Positions 7,940 to 16,523 of a stretch of DNA of 64,000 nt are shown one piece after another. Below the pieces are notes generated by a model. That model was not told where the DNA came from. It saw nothing but the letters and a program-made list of their open reading frames with translations, and did no database searches. The first letter of the stretch is position 1, and the number at the start of each line of letters is the position of its first letter. The translations under genes were made by a program, and so were the position numbers. The stretch is from Heterotrichella gracilis (lineage: Eukaryota; Sar; Xanthophyceae; Tribonematales; Xanthonemataceae). The stretch lies in NCBI GenBank assembly GCA_032358255.1, contig JAULBX010006664.1, positions 186,001 through 250,000 on the forward strand, read 5' to 3'.

Positions 7940-9673
7940 TTACACTTCTGCTTTTGTTTTATCCGTCTCGCGCAATTTATTTAACTCTTCAGTAATTAAT
8001 TTACGTTTAGCAGTTAACTCAGCAATTTTTGCTTTTTCGCCTGCAATTTTATCTTCTACTTCTTTCAAAAAACTATTGTTGCCTTTTGATGTTTTAAAGA
8101 AACCAAGATTATTATCATAGGTGCGAATGCGCGCTGTAATTTCGTCAATTGCTTTTTTAAGAAAATCAGACTCCTTACGTAAAAGATCAAAACCATTTTC
8201 AGAAGCAACCATGCGGTCTAATTTAGTTCTGAATTGTATAACAGCGATCTCTGTTTTATCAATATTCATTTGCTCATACAATTCATCTAAACGGTTATAA
8301 AAAGAATCATTCAAACGTTTTTTATCTTTCATGGGAACCATGCCTGCAGCATTCCATTCATCAGAAATGACCTTTAGCTGTTCTTTATTAGCCTTGTTAT
8401 CATCACTTAACTTAAGCTCCATAAAACGCGCAAGAATAGCTTCTTTTGCAACCAGATTAGTTTCGAACGAAGCATCTACATCTTCGTAATGTTTCTTTTT
8501 GGCATCAAAAAAATGGTTGCAGGCTTTTCTGAACCGTGCAAATAATTTTGGTTCTTCTTTATCGCCGTTGCTTGGATATTTTTTCCAATTATCTTGTAAA
8601 CGAATAAGATCGGTACTTGTTTTTTGCCAGTCGGTGCTGTCTTTCAGAGCTTCTGCTTTAGCAATAAGATCAGATTTTATTTTCCGGTTAGCCGCAAATT
8701 TTTCGTTTTGCCCGGCAAAGAATTCTTTTTTCTTATCAAAAAAAGTATCGCAAATTTCTCTGAACTCAGCCCAGATCTTTTCGTTATCTTTTTCAGTGGT
8801 TCTTCCAACGGTTTTCCATTCGTTCTGCAAAGCAATTAACTGGTCGGTAGTTTCATTCCATTTTACATTTCCTTCTGAGGCAGCAGTAACAAGCGCTTTG
8901 GCCTTTTCTATTAACTCCAGTTTAGACTGTAAATTGTTTCCTTTTTTCTCTTCAATACCGTTGTAATGTGTTTTTATTTTAGAATACGTTTCATCTAAAA
9001 CAGCTTTATATTCCTGTTTAATAATTTCCCATTTACTGTTTGGAACCGGGCCTATTTCATCCCACTCGTTACGGTAAACTTTAATTAAACGTTCTGCTTC
9101 TTTAATATTTTCAACCGATTGAATAGCTTTTAATTTTACAAGCAATTCTGATTTCAGCTCAAAGTTCTTTTTAAGATCATGCTCCTGCAGGTCGCGGAAG
9201 ATCTTTAAATTATAATAGAATTCTTCTACAGCTTTACTGTAATCTGCCTGAACTTCTTTGTATTTATGGGAAGATACAGAGCCTGTGTTTTTCCATTGGC
9301 TTTGTAACTCCTGCAACATCTTAACAGCGGCACCTACATTATCACTTAATTTACTAAGGTCTTTTATTTTAGAAATGATCTCATTTTTTATAGAAAGGTT
9401 CTTGGCCTGTTCGGCTGCAACTTTTGCTTCCCCATCCTTTTTCATTTGTGTGTGTTTTTCTATCAAACTCTCAAATTGCAGGTCTTCGGCCTGTTTTGGA
9501 TATTCAAATTCTTTTGGTTTACCGCCTTCGTCAACAAAGGCTTGTCTTGCGGTTTCAAATTCAGTTGTCCAAAGTTTTTGATACTCTTTCTGCAGAGCAC
9601 GCACATTAGCAGCAACTTCACCTGCATCTTTCGATAGCAGTTCTTCCAGTTTAGCGATTAATTCAGTTTTCAT
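7940..9673 (-). CDS. DUF349-repeat protein
   Basis: 577 residues, highly charged and helical, with no signal peptide. It contains at least five tandem DUF349 modules of 65-80 residues, each marked by a Trp helix start (QSQWKNTG, RNEWDEIGPVP, QNEWKTVGR, QDNWKKYPS, SDEWNAAGMVP), and ends in a coiled coil (about 515-577). DUF349 proteins are abundant in Bacteroidota; their molecular function is not settled, though a role near the ribosome or DNA has been suggested for some. It has a canonical promoter at 9694-9723. Confidence 0.9.
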   Translation of the reverse strand: MKTELIAKLEELLSKDAGEVAANVRALQKEYQKLWTTEFETARQAFVDEGGKPKEFEYPKQAEDLQFESLIEKHTQMKKDGEAKVAAEQAKNLSIKNEIISKIKDLSKLSDNVGAAVKMLQELQSQWKNTGSVSSHKYKEVQADYSKAVEEFYYNLKIFRDLQEHDLKKNFELKSELLVKLKAIQSVENIKEAERLIKVYRNEWDEIGPVPNSKWEIIKQEYKAVLDETYSKIKTHYNGIEEKKGNNLQSKLELIEKAKALVTAASEGNVKWNETTDQLIALQNEWKTVGRTTEKDNEKIWAEFREICDTFFDKKKEFFAGQNEKFAANRKIKSDLIAKAEALKDSTDWQKTSTDLIRLQDNWKKYPSNGDKEEPKLFARFRKACNHFFDAKKKHYEDVDASFETNLVAKEAILARFMELKLSDDNKANKEQLKVISDEWNAAGMVPMKDKKRLNDSFYNRLDELYEQMNIDKTEIAVIQFRTKLDRMVASENGFDLLRKESDFLKKAIDEITARIRTYDNNLGFFKTSKGNNSFLKEVEDKIAGEKAKIAELTAKRKLITEELNKLRETDKTKAEV

Positions 9674-9693
9674 TTATTATAAATAGGTACTAT

Positions 9694-9723
9694 CAAAAAT
9701 AGGATATAGAATTAATACGACAA
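9694..9723 (-). promoter_or_regulatory. Canonical Bacteroidota promoter of the DUF349 gene
   Basis: Minus strand TTG (9723-9721), 19-bp spacer, TATTTTTG (9701-9694), then 20 nt to the ATG at 9673. Both boxes and the spacing match the TTG-N(17-23)-TAnnTTTG consensus. Confidence 0.75.
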
Positions 9724-9760
9724 AATATTTAATTACTGATTTTAGTCGTATTATTTGTAT

Positions 9761-12088
9761 TTAATTTGATATTTTACAGGCAAAGGCCAAAATATCGTCA
9801 ATTTGGACCTGTTGGGCAACGATGTCGTCAAAAACACTCTGTAAAATCTGTTTTTGTTCGTCTAAAGGTTTGTTATTATTTTGCTTGATAAAATTTTCAA
9901 AACCTTTAAAACCAAATTTAGTTTTATTTGTCTTGTACTTTAACTGATCATTTAAACCATCGGTGGTCATGTAAATTGTATCAATACCGTTGATGGGTAA
10001 GATGTGTTCCAAATAAATTTTTTCAGGATGTAGTTCTTTACCCAAAACTATTTTATTACCGTTAGCAATATTTAAACCTGCATGTTTACTCGTGTAAAAA
10101 AGATCTATTTTCGCGCCACAGAAAGTAAGCTCGTTTTTTTGTTTATCAATTACACAAATGCCAATATCCATTCCTTCATCCAGGGTTTTTATGTTTTTTT
10201 GTTTGCGTTGAATGTAATTGTAGATCTCTTCGTTTACCAATTGTAATATTTCTGAAGCCTTGGTTATTTTTTGCTGAATGATAATTTTATTTAAGAACTC
10301 ATTGGCAAACATAGTTAATAAAGATGCCGGAACACCATGACCCGTGCAGTCTCCCAGTATCACAAAAGTTCTTTGTTCTATTGTTTTAAGCCATAAAAAA
10401 TCGCCACTCAAAATATCGCAGGGTTTAAAGAACATAAAGTGTTGCGGAAATGTTTTTGCAAGTTCAGCCTCTGACGGGAAAATAATGTACTGAATTTCTT
10501 TTGCTACCAAAATGCTTTCGGTAATATTCTTGTTCTTTAATTCCAATTCATTCCTTTGTTTTTCGGTTACCTCATTTTGTGTTTGAATAATATTTTTTTG
10601 TTTTTGTGTTATCCGGAAGCGATTATAAAAGAAAATTAAAAAAGCGGTGATCAAAATCAGACCAATAATAAGCGCATAACGAAATAATTGCTGTTGTTTT
10701 AACTCAGAGTTTTGAAGCGCTATTTTTGTAGTTGTAATATTTTTTTCTTCTACATTTTTTATGCTGTCGGCAATAAGCTTTTTATCAAATTCGTATTTGT
10801 ATTGTTTTTTAATGGCTTCCTGTTTATAGTTATTATTTAAGATGCTATCGCGGGTAGCATAATAAATATGGGTCATTTCAAGTGCTTTTTGGTATTGACC
10901 GGTACGTTCATAAATGTCCTTTAATAATTCTGCAGCATTTCGTATGTCTACGGGCGTGCCCAATTCATTACTTAATTGGTATGCCTTTAAAGCATTTTGA
11001 AGGGCTTTTGTTTTATCATTCAATATTAGGTAAACCGAACCTAATTTCGTGTAAGAGTTGGCTTGTCCGTCTTTTGCGCCAATTGTATTGGCAATGGCTA
11101 AGGCCTTTTCAAAATAGTTTATGGCTTCTTTGTAACTTTTTTTGTCTTTATAAACAACGCCCATATTATTGTAAGCAGTTACCAATTCATTTTTATTACC
11201 GGCTTCCAGGCTTAAGTTTAAGCTTAAATTTAAGTACTGTAACAGTCGAGTTGTATCACCATTTTTTTTATAGATATAAGCCAAATTATTATAAGCGTTG
11301 CTTTGCACGCTTTTAAAATTATTTTTTTGAGCAATCTCTAAACTTTTTTCGCCAAACTCTTTTGCTTTTTGAAAATCTTCAACATCCAGATAATAAACAC
11401 ATAAATTATTATACTGGTTGGCAATAGCTTCTTTGTCTTTTAACTCCTCGCTTATCTTTAAACTCTTGAACATGTAATCGATGCCTTTTAAAACATTGCC
11501 CTGACTGCGATACACCATGCTAATGCCATTATAGGTTTGCGCAATGCCTTTTTTATCGTTTATGTCATTAAAAAAAGTAAGGCTTTGTTGATAGGCATCC
11601 ATTGATCTTTGAATTTGCCCAATAAAATATAGGTTAGCGCCAATATTACCAAGCGTAGCAGCCATTAGAAGTGTGTCGTTATTTTCGCTTTGCACTTTTA
11701 ATGCTTTTTCAAAAATGGCTATGCCCTGCGGATTATTTCCCTGGCTAATTTCGTAAATGCCCTGGCTATTGAGCGCGCGGCCGTATGAGTTTAAAATGCT
11801 TTTTTTTGCTTTAGGCGGAAGATCCGATAAATTAATATCTGAACTATTTGTATTAAGACTATTTGATTTAGTAGTTTTAAAGATACTTTCGGCTAAAGAA
11901 ATTGCAGGTGTTGTATATAAAGGAATATCTTTTTCGTCACAAATTTCAGAAAGGCGGGAATAAAGCCTCAGTTTTGTGCTGTCAGCTTTAGCTAGTTTTA
12001 AACATTGTTTTAAAGAATCAAGCTCCTTGTTTTGTGAATGAAGCAGGGCGGTGACTAAAAAAAAGCAGAATATGTAGATCAGCTTCAA
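9761..12088 (-). CDS. TPR sensor with PP2C/SpoIIE-type phosphatase domain
   Basis: 775 residues. A signal peptide or anchor (MKLIYIFCFFLVTALLHSQ) leads into about nine TPR repeats (roughly 95-420; GNIGANLYFIGQ, YNNLAYIYKKNGD), a coiled coil, one transmembrane helix (about 468-490), a cytoplasmic coiled coil and a SpoIIE/PP2C phosphatase domain (about 540-775) with GDFLWL, LGDCTGHGVPASLLTM, DEGMDIGICVID and TTDGLNDQ metal-binding motifs. It probably reads a periplasmic signal and dephosphorylates a cytoplasmic target. The start is TTG at 12088, directly ahead of the signal peptide. It is a tandem paralogue of the next gene. Confidence 0.9.
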   Translation of the reverse strand: MKLIYIFCFFLVTALLHSQNKELDSLKQCLKLAKADSTKLRLYSRLSEICDEKDIPLYTTPAISLAESIFKTTKSNSLNTNSSDINLSDLPPKAKKSILNSYGRALNSQGIYEISQGNNPQGIAIFEKALKVQSENNDTLLMAATLGNIGANLYFIGQIQRSMDAYQQSLTFFNDINDKKGIAQTYNGISMVYRSQGNVLKGIDYMFKSLKISEELKDKEAIANQYNNLCVYYLDVEDFQKAKEFGEKSLEIAQKNNFKSVQSNAYNNLAYIYKKNGDTTRLLQYLNLSLNLSLEAGNKNELVTAYNNMGVVYKDKKSYKEAINYFEKALAIANTIGAKDGQANSYTKLGSVYLILNDKTKALQNALKAYQLSNELGTPVDIRNAAELLKDIYERTGQYQKALEMTHIYYATRDSILNNNYKQEAIKKQYKYEFDKKLIADSIKNVEEKNITTTKIALQNSELKQQQLFRYALIIGLILITAFLIFFYNRFRITQKQKNIIQTQNEVTEKQRNELELKNKNITESILVAKEIQYIIFPSEAELAKTFPQHFMFFKPCDILSGDFLWLKTIEQRTFVILGDCTGHGVPASLLTMFANEFLNKIIIQQKITKASEILQLVNEEIYNYIQRKQKNIKTLDEGMDIGICVIDKQKNELTFCGAKIDLFYTSKHAGLNIANGNKIVLGKELHPEKIYLEHILPINGIDTIYMTTDGLNDQLKYKTNKTKFGFKGFENFIKQNNNKPLDEQKQILQSVFDDIVAQQVQIDDILAFACKISN

Positions 12089-12149
12089 AGGTTCTTAAAG
12101 CTAAGAAAAAAAATTATATTTTCTACGTAAAAAGTATGTTATTTTTTTA

Positions 12150-14312
12150 TTAACCGGATATTTTTCCCGCAAAAACAAGAACGTCATCAATTTGAGCGTG
12201 TTGCGTAACGATCTCCTCGAAAACTAATTGCATTTCGTTTTTTTGAACCGCTAAAGGCTGTGTAGTATTCTTTAAAATAAAATTTTCAAAACCCTTGAAA
12301 CCAAATTTTGTTTTGTTTGTTTTATATTTAAGTTGATCGGTCAGGCCGTCGGTTGTCATGTAAATAGTATCAATCCCCGCAATATTCAAAGCGTGCTCAA
12401 TACATGACTCTTTAGTTATAAGTTCTTTTCCTAAATTTATTTTGTTGCCGTTCGCAATAGAAAGTTCGCCTTGTTTGTTAGTGTAAAATAGATTTGTTTT
12501 GGCGCCGCAAAAAATAAGCTCGTTCTTTTCTTTGTCAATTATGCATAATCCAATATCCATTCCTTCATCCAAACTTTTTGAATTTTTTTGTTTGCGTTGA
12601 ACATAATTATAGATCTCTTCATTTATCATGGCTAATATTTCGTTAGCCTTATTTATTTTTTGTTGGATGATGATCTTGTTAAGGAATTCGTTCGCGAACA
12701 TGGTCAGCAAAGACGCCGGAACGCCATGTCCTGTGCAATCGCCAAGAACCAAATAAGTTTTTTGACCAACCGTTTTTAGCCATAAAAAATCGCCACTTAA
12801 AATGTCGCAGGGCTTAAAGAACATAAAATGCTGTGGGAATGTTTTTGTTAACTCAGCCTCTGATGGAAAAATAATGTATTGAATTTCTTTAGCCACCAAT
12901 ATACTTTCGGTAATATTCTTATTCTTTATTTCCAACTCAGATCTTTGTTTTTCGGTTATCTGGCTTTGCGTTTGAATGATATTTTTTTGATGCCTCGTCA
13001 CTCTGAAACGATTGTAAAAGAAAATTAAAAAAGCGCCAACAAGAATAAGTCCAAATACAAGCACATAACGCATGGTTTGTTGTTGCTTAAGTTCGGAGTT
13101 TTGAAGTGCGATCTTGGTGGCAGAAATATTTTTCTCTTCTACATTTTTAATACTATCAGCAATAAATTTTTTAGCAAATTCGTATTGCAACTGACTTTTA
13201 ATACTTGCTTCCCTTGTTTCTGTATTTAAAATACTATCCTGCATTTTGATGTATAGTTCAAACATCTTCAACGCTTCGGGCGCTTTATTCTCTTTTTTAT
13301 AGATCTGGTATAAAAGCTGCGCTACATTTCTAACGTTTCTTGGGTAACCAATTTGCTGACTTATCTCTAAGCTTTTAAGGGCAAAATTTTCAGCCTTTTT
13401 ATATTCTTTCTGCTCCATATAAGCGGTGCCTAAAGAATTATAGGAATAAGATATACCCTGTTTATCATCCAGCTTAATCCTTAAATCAAGACTTTTATTA
13501 AAGGTTTCAATTGCCAGTTTTGTATTGCCCAATAACTTATAGAGATTTCCCATACTTTCTAAAGTATAAGCAGCATCGTATTTGCTCCCAATTTCTTCCT
13601 GGATCTTCAAACAGCGTGTTAAATATTCAAGGGCTTTATCAGTTTGTCCGTTCTTTATGTAGATACTACTAATATCATTTAAAGAAATAGCTTCACCTTT
13701 TCTATCTTTTATTTCCAAACAGATTTTAAGACTCTGTTCAAAATACGAAAGGGCTTTTTCCTGTTGGCCTTGTCCATCATATATATTTCCAATATTATTT
13801 AAAGATGGTGCAATGTTAAACTTGTCGTTTATCATTTGTCGCAGGGTTAAACATTTGTTGTAATTCTTTAATGCTTCTTCTACCTTGCCCTGATTATAAT
13901 AGATAGCGGCAATATTACCAAATGAGGAGGCCATGCCAGATGTATCGTGACATCGTTCCATCATGGCTAAGCCCTGTTTAAAAAGATCCAATGAAAGGGT
14001 GGTGTTGCCTTTTAAACCATTGTAGTAGCCTAAATTGTTATAAGCTGTTCCCAATAATTTTATTGTTCTTTTTCTTTCTGCGTTTGATAGATTATTAGAT
14101 TCTATCATTTTATTACCCATAAGAACAGCTTCGTTGGCATATTTTGCAATATCATTTTCGCTGCAAACCTCGCTTAAATTTGATAATAATCTTAAACGTG
14201 TTGAATCTGACGTACTTTTTGCTAATAAAGTCTTTAGAGAATCAACCTCATTAGTCTGAGAGCTAACAAAAATTAACGTACAGCAAAAAATTATTGTATA
14301 AATTTGTCTCAA
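12150..14312 (-). CDS. TPR sensor with PP2C/SpoIIE-type phosphatase domain (paralogue)
   Basis: 720 residues with the same layout as its downstream neighbour: N-terminal hydrophobic signal (MRQIYTIIFCCTLIFVSSQ), TPR repeats (about 70-370), transmembrane helix (about 413-436), coiled coil, then a phosphatase domain with GDFLWL, LGDCTGHGVPASLLTM, DEGMDIGLCIID and TTDGLTDQ. The phosphatase halves of the two proteins are nearly identical while the TPR parts have diverged, so they probably share a target but sense different inputs. The start is TTG at 14312. The 61-bp gap to the second gene suggests one transcript. Confidence 0.9.
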   Translation of the reverse strand: MRQIYTIIFCCTLIFVSSQTNEVDSLKTLLAKSTSDSTRLRLLSNLSEVCSENDIAKYANEAVLMGNKMIESNNLSNAERKRTIKLLGTAYNNLGYYNGLKGNTTLSLDLFKQGLAMMERCHDTSGMASSFGNIAAIYYNQGKVEEALKNYNKCLTLRQMINDKFNIAPSLNNIGNIYDGQGQQEKALSYFEQSLKICLEIKDRKGEAISLNDISSIYIKNGQTDKALEYLTRCLKIQEEIGSKYDAAYTLESMGNLYKLLGNTKLAIETFNKSLDLRIKLDDKQGISYSYNSLGTAYMEQKEYKKAENFALKSLEISQQIGYPRNVRNVAQLLYQIYKKENKAPEALKMFELYIKMQDSILNTETREASIKSQLQYEFAKKFIADSIKNVEEKNISATKIALQNSELKQQQTMRYVLVFGLILVGAFLIFFYNRFRVTRHQKNIIQTQSQITEKQRSELEIKNKNITESILVAKEIQYIIFPSEAELTKTFPQHFMFFKPCDILSGDFLWLKTVGQKTYLVLGDCTGHGVPASLLTMFANEFLNKIIIQQKINKANEILAMINEEIYNYVQRKQKNSKSLDEGMDIGLCIIDKEKNELIFCGAKTNLFYTNKQGELSIANGNKINLGKELITKESCIEHALNIAGIDTIYMTTDGLTDQLKYKTNKTKFGFKGFENFILKNTTQPLAVQKNEMQLVFEEIVTQHAQIDDVLVFAGKISG

Positions 14313-14367
14313 ATGAATTATAAATTTAATTAAAATTTTTAATTGAGCTAAGGGTCCTTATAAATCA

Positions 14368-16443
14368 ATGGTTGATCAAAAAAATAGTGAGTTGCTTCAG
14401 TTTGAAAAGGTAAAAGAACTTGTTAAACAGAAATGCTGTGGAAGACATGCAAAATTGCGCTGTGATGCAATTTCCCCTGGTAATTATTCTAAAGAAATGA
14501 TCGTTGAGCTGAACCAGACAAACGAAATTAAAGTTTTGCTTGCAGCAAACGGGTATTTTCCTTCTGTTGAGCATGAAGATGTGATGGAAGAGTTAACCGT
14601 TTTGAATTTAGAAGGCTCTCTTTTAAGTGAAACACATTTGCTCAAAGTTTTAAAAACAACAGAAGTAATAAATACACTTATTCGTTTTTTAAAAGGTAAA
14701 AAAGCCACGCAGCCTTATCTTTATGGATTAGCTGAAGACGCAAACATTTGCGAAATTGTTGTAGATGAAATAAACCGCATTGTTGACGCCGAAGCGCAGG
14801 TTAAAAATACTGCATCGGCAGAACTGAACAGGATACGAAAGCAGATCATCGAAAAAAGACGAGAGAGCGACAAACGTTTTTATAATCATGTGAACGATCT
14901 GCGCAAACAAGGTTATTTACGCGAGAACGAAGAAGGTTTTTTTAACGGACGAAGAACTTTAGCGGTTTTAGTAGAATACAAATCTGAAGTTTCGGGTTTT
15001 GTGCACAGTAAAAGCGAAAGTGGCAAAACCATTTTTATTGAACCCGGTGTTACAATTGCCGTTAATAATGAAGTTGCGGAGCTAGAAATAGATGAGCAAC
15101 GTGAAGTGAACAGGATCTTGCGCGAACTTTGCGCTTTGATAAAACCATATGTTCCCGAATTAAAAAAAGGATTTCAAATTTTAAGTTTTGTAGATTTTTT
15201 AAAGGCTAAAGCGCTTTTTGCAGTTGATCTTAATGCCACTTTACCGGAGATCAAAGAAGGTTTTGATCTTCACATTGTTTCCGCCTATCACCCCTTATTG
15301 TTTTTGCAAAACAAAAAAACAGGCAGAAAAACTATTCCGTTAACCGTTGAATTGAATTCAGAGAATAGAGTGTTGGTTATTAGTGGCCCAAACGCCGGTG
15401 GTAAAACTATTGCTTTAAAAACTATCGGCATTTTGCAAATGATGTTGCAAAGTGGTTTGCTTATTCCGGTAAAGGAGAATAGCAAGTATTGTTTTTTTGA
15501 TAAAATATTAATTGATATTGGTGATACGCAGAGTATAGAAAATGAATTGAGTACTTACAGTGCAAAATTAAAGTCAATGACCTCTATTTTGAACGAGATA
15601 AACGAAAGTACATTGGTTTTAATGGATGAGTTTGGATCCGGCACCGATCCCGAACTTGGAAGTGCTATTGCGGAAGCGGTATTAGAAAGTATTGAGAATT
15701 CAAAAACAAAAGGCGTTATTACTTCGCATTTTAGTAATGTAAAGTTGCTGGCAGAAAAATTAGAGGGCACTTTTAACGGCTGTATGTTATTTGATATTGA
15801 ACATTTAGAACCGAAATATATTTTAAGTATTGGCGAGCCGGGAAGTAGTTACACGTTTGAAGTTGCCGAGCGGGTTGGTTTTCCTAAATACATTATTGAA
15901 CGCGCTAAGCAAAAAGTAGATAAGGATAAACTGAAATTTAATCGTTTGCTGGCAGAAGTTCAGACACAAAAAACAAAACTGGATGAACAACTGGAGAAGG
16001 CAGAACACGAAGAATTCTTAAAAAAGATGGCCAAAGAAAAGTATCATGTTTTATTTGATACCTGGCAGGAAAAAATAGAGCGCGAACGTGAACGTAAAAT
16101 TGAATTAGCGCGTTTGGCCGATTATGGGCAAAAGTACTTGCGTTTGATGGATGATTGGAATAAAAAGGGCGACCGCAAAACGGTGATAAAACGATTTATT
16201 GATGGCATTACCGCAGAAACAAAAAAACAAATCGAATTGCGAAAGCAGAATAAACTTGATAATTTCTCTGAAAAGAAAATTGCTAATATAAAACCTAAAC
16301 TAAAAGTTGGCAGCAAGGTAAAAATATTAAGTGGCACCGAGATCGGAATAATTGAAGAAATTAAAAATGAAAAAGTGTTCATTAAGTTTGGTTTGATGAA
16401 AATGACGGTAGGGATGGAAAACTTGGTGCTGGCAGATAATTGA
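14368..16443 (+). CDS. MutS2-family ATPase lacking an Smr domain
   Basis: 691 residues. A coiled clamp region precedes the ABC-type ATPase with Walker A GPNAGGKT (about 341-348), LIDIGDTQSIENELSTYSA signature segment, and Walker B LVLMDEFGSGTDP (about 416-428). A long coiled coil (about 520-640) and a KOW-like end (KVKILSGTEIGIIEEI) follow. Classical MutS2 carries a C-terminal Smr nuclease of about 80-90 residues; none is present here. Known roles of MutS2 are recombination control and ribosome-collision rescue. Which one applies here cannot be told. It is divergent from the phosphatase gene, 55 bp away. Confidence 0.88.
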   Translation: MVDQKNSELLQFEKVKELVKQKCCGRHAKLRCDAISPGNYSKEMIVELNQTNEIKVLLAANGYFPSVEHEDVMEELTVLNLEGSLLSETHLLKVLKTTEVINTLIRFLKGKKATQPYLYGLAEDANICEIVVDEINRIVDAEAQVKNTASAELNRIRKQIIEKRRESDKRFYNHVNDLRKQGYLRENEEGFFNGRRTLAVLVEYKSEVSGFVHSKSESGKTIFIEPGVTIAVNNEVAELEIDEQREVNRILRELCALIKPYVPELKKGFQILSFVDFLKAKALFAVDLNATLPEIKEGFDLHIVSAYHPLLFLQNKKTGRKTIPLTVELNSENRVLVISGPNAGGKTIALKTIGILQMMLQSGLLIPVKENSKYCFFDKILIDIGDTQSIENELSTYSAKLKSMTSILNEINESTLVLMDEFGSGTDPELGSAIAEAVLESIENSKTKGVITSHFSNVKLLAEKLEGTFNGCMLFDIEHLEPKYILSIGEPGSSYTFEVAERVGFPKYIIERAKQKVDKDKLKFNRLLAEVQTQKTKLDEQLEKAEHEEFLKKMAKEKYHVLFDTWQEKIERERERKIELARLADYGQKYLRLMDDWNKKGDRKTVIKRFIDGITAETKKQIELRKQNKLDNFSEKKIANIKPKLKVGSKVKILSGTEIGIIEEIKNEKVFIKFGLMKMTVGMENLVLADN

Positions 16444-16481
16444 TGTTAGGTGTATCGATCTTATTATTTTTTCTTTAGTAC

Positions 16482-16510
16482 TTGTCACTAAATATTTTTA
16501 GTTAATTTTG
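16482..16510 (+). promoter_or_regulatory. Promoter of the LytS-type kinase gene
   Basis: TTG (16482-16484), 18-bp spacer, TAATTTTG (16503-16510) fits the Bacteroidota consensus. A TTTAGT-N7-ACTAAA inverted repeat (16474-16492) overlaps the -33 box and could be an operator. The box ends 4 nt before an in-frame GTG (16515) and 13 nt before the ATG at 16524. Confidence 0.65.
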
Positions 16511-16523
16511 ACTCGTGTTAAAG

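Noticed and set aside
8499-9637. Several plus-strand open frames inside the DUF349 gene
   Set aside because: They are antisense shadows of a strong coding region on the minus strand with a canonical promoter.
14365-14708. Minus-strand frames over the start of the MutS2-like gene
   Set aside because: They overlap the MutS2 coding region in opposite frames and have no motifs.
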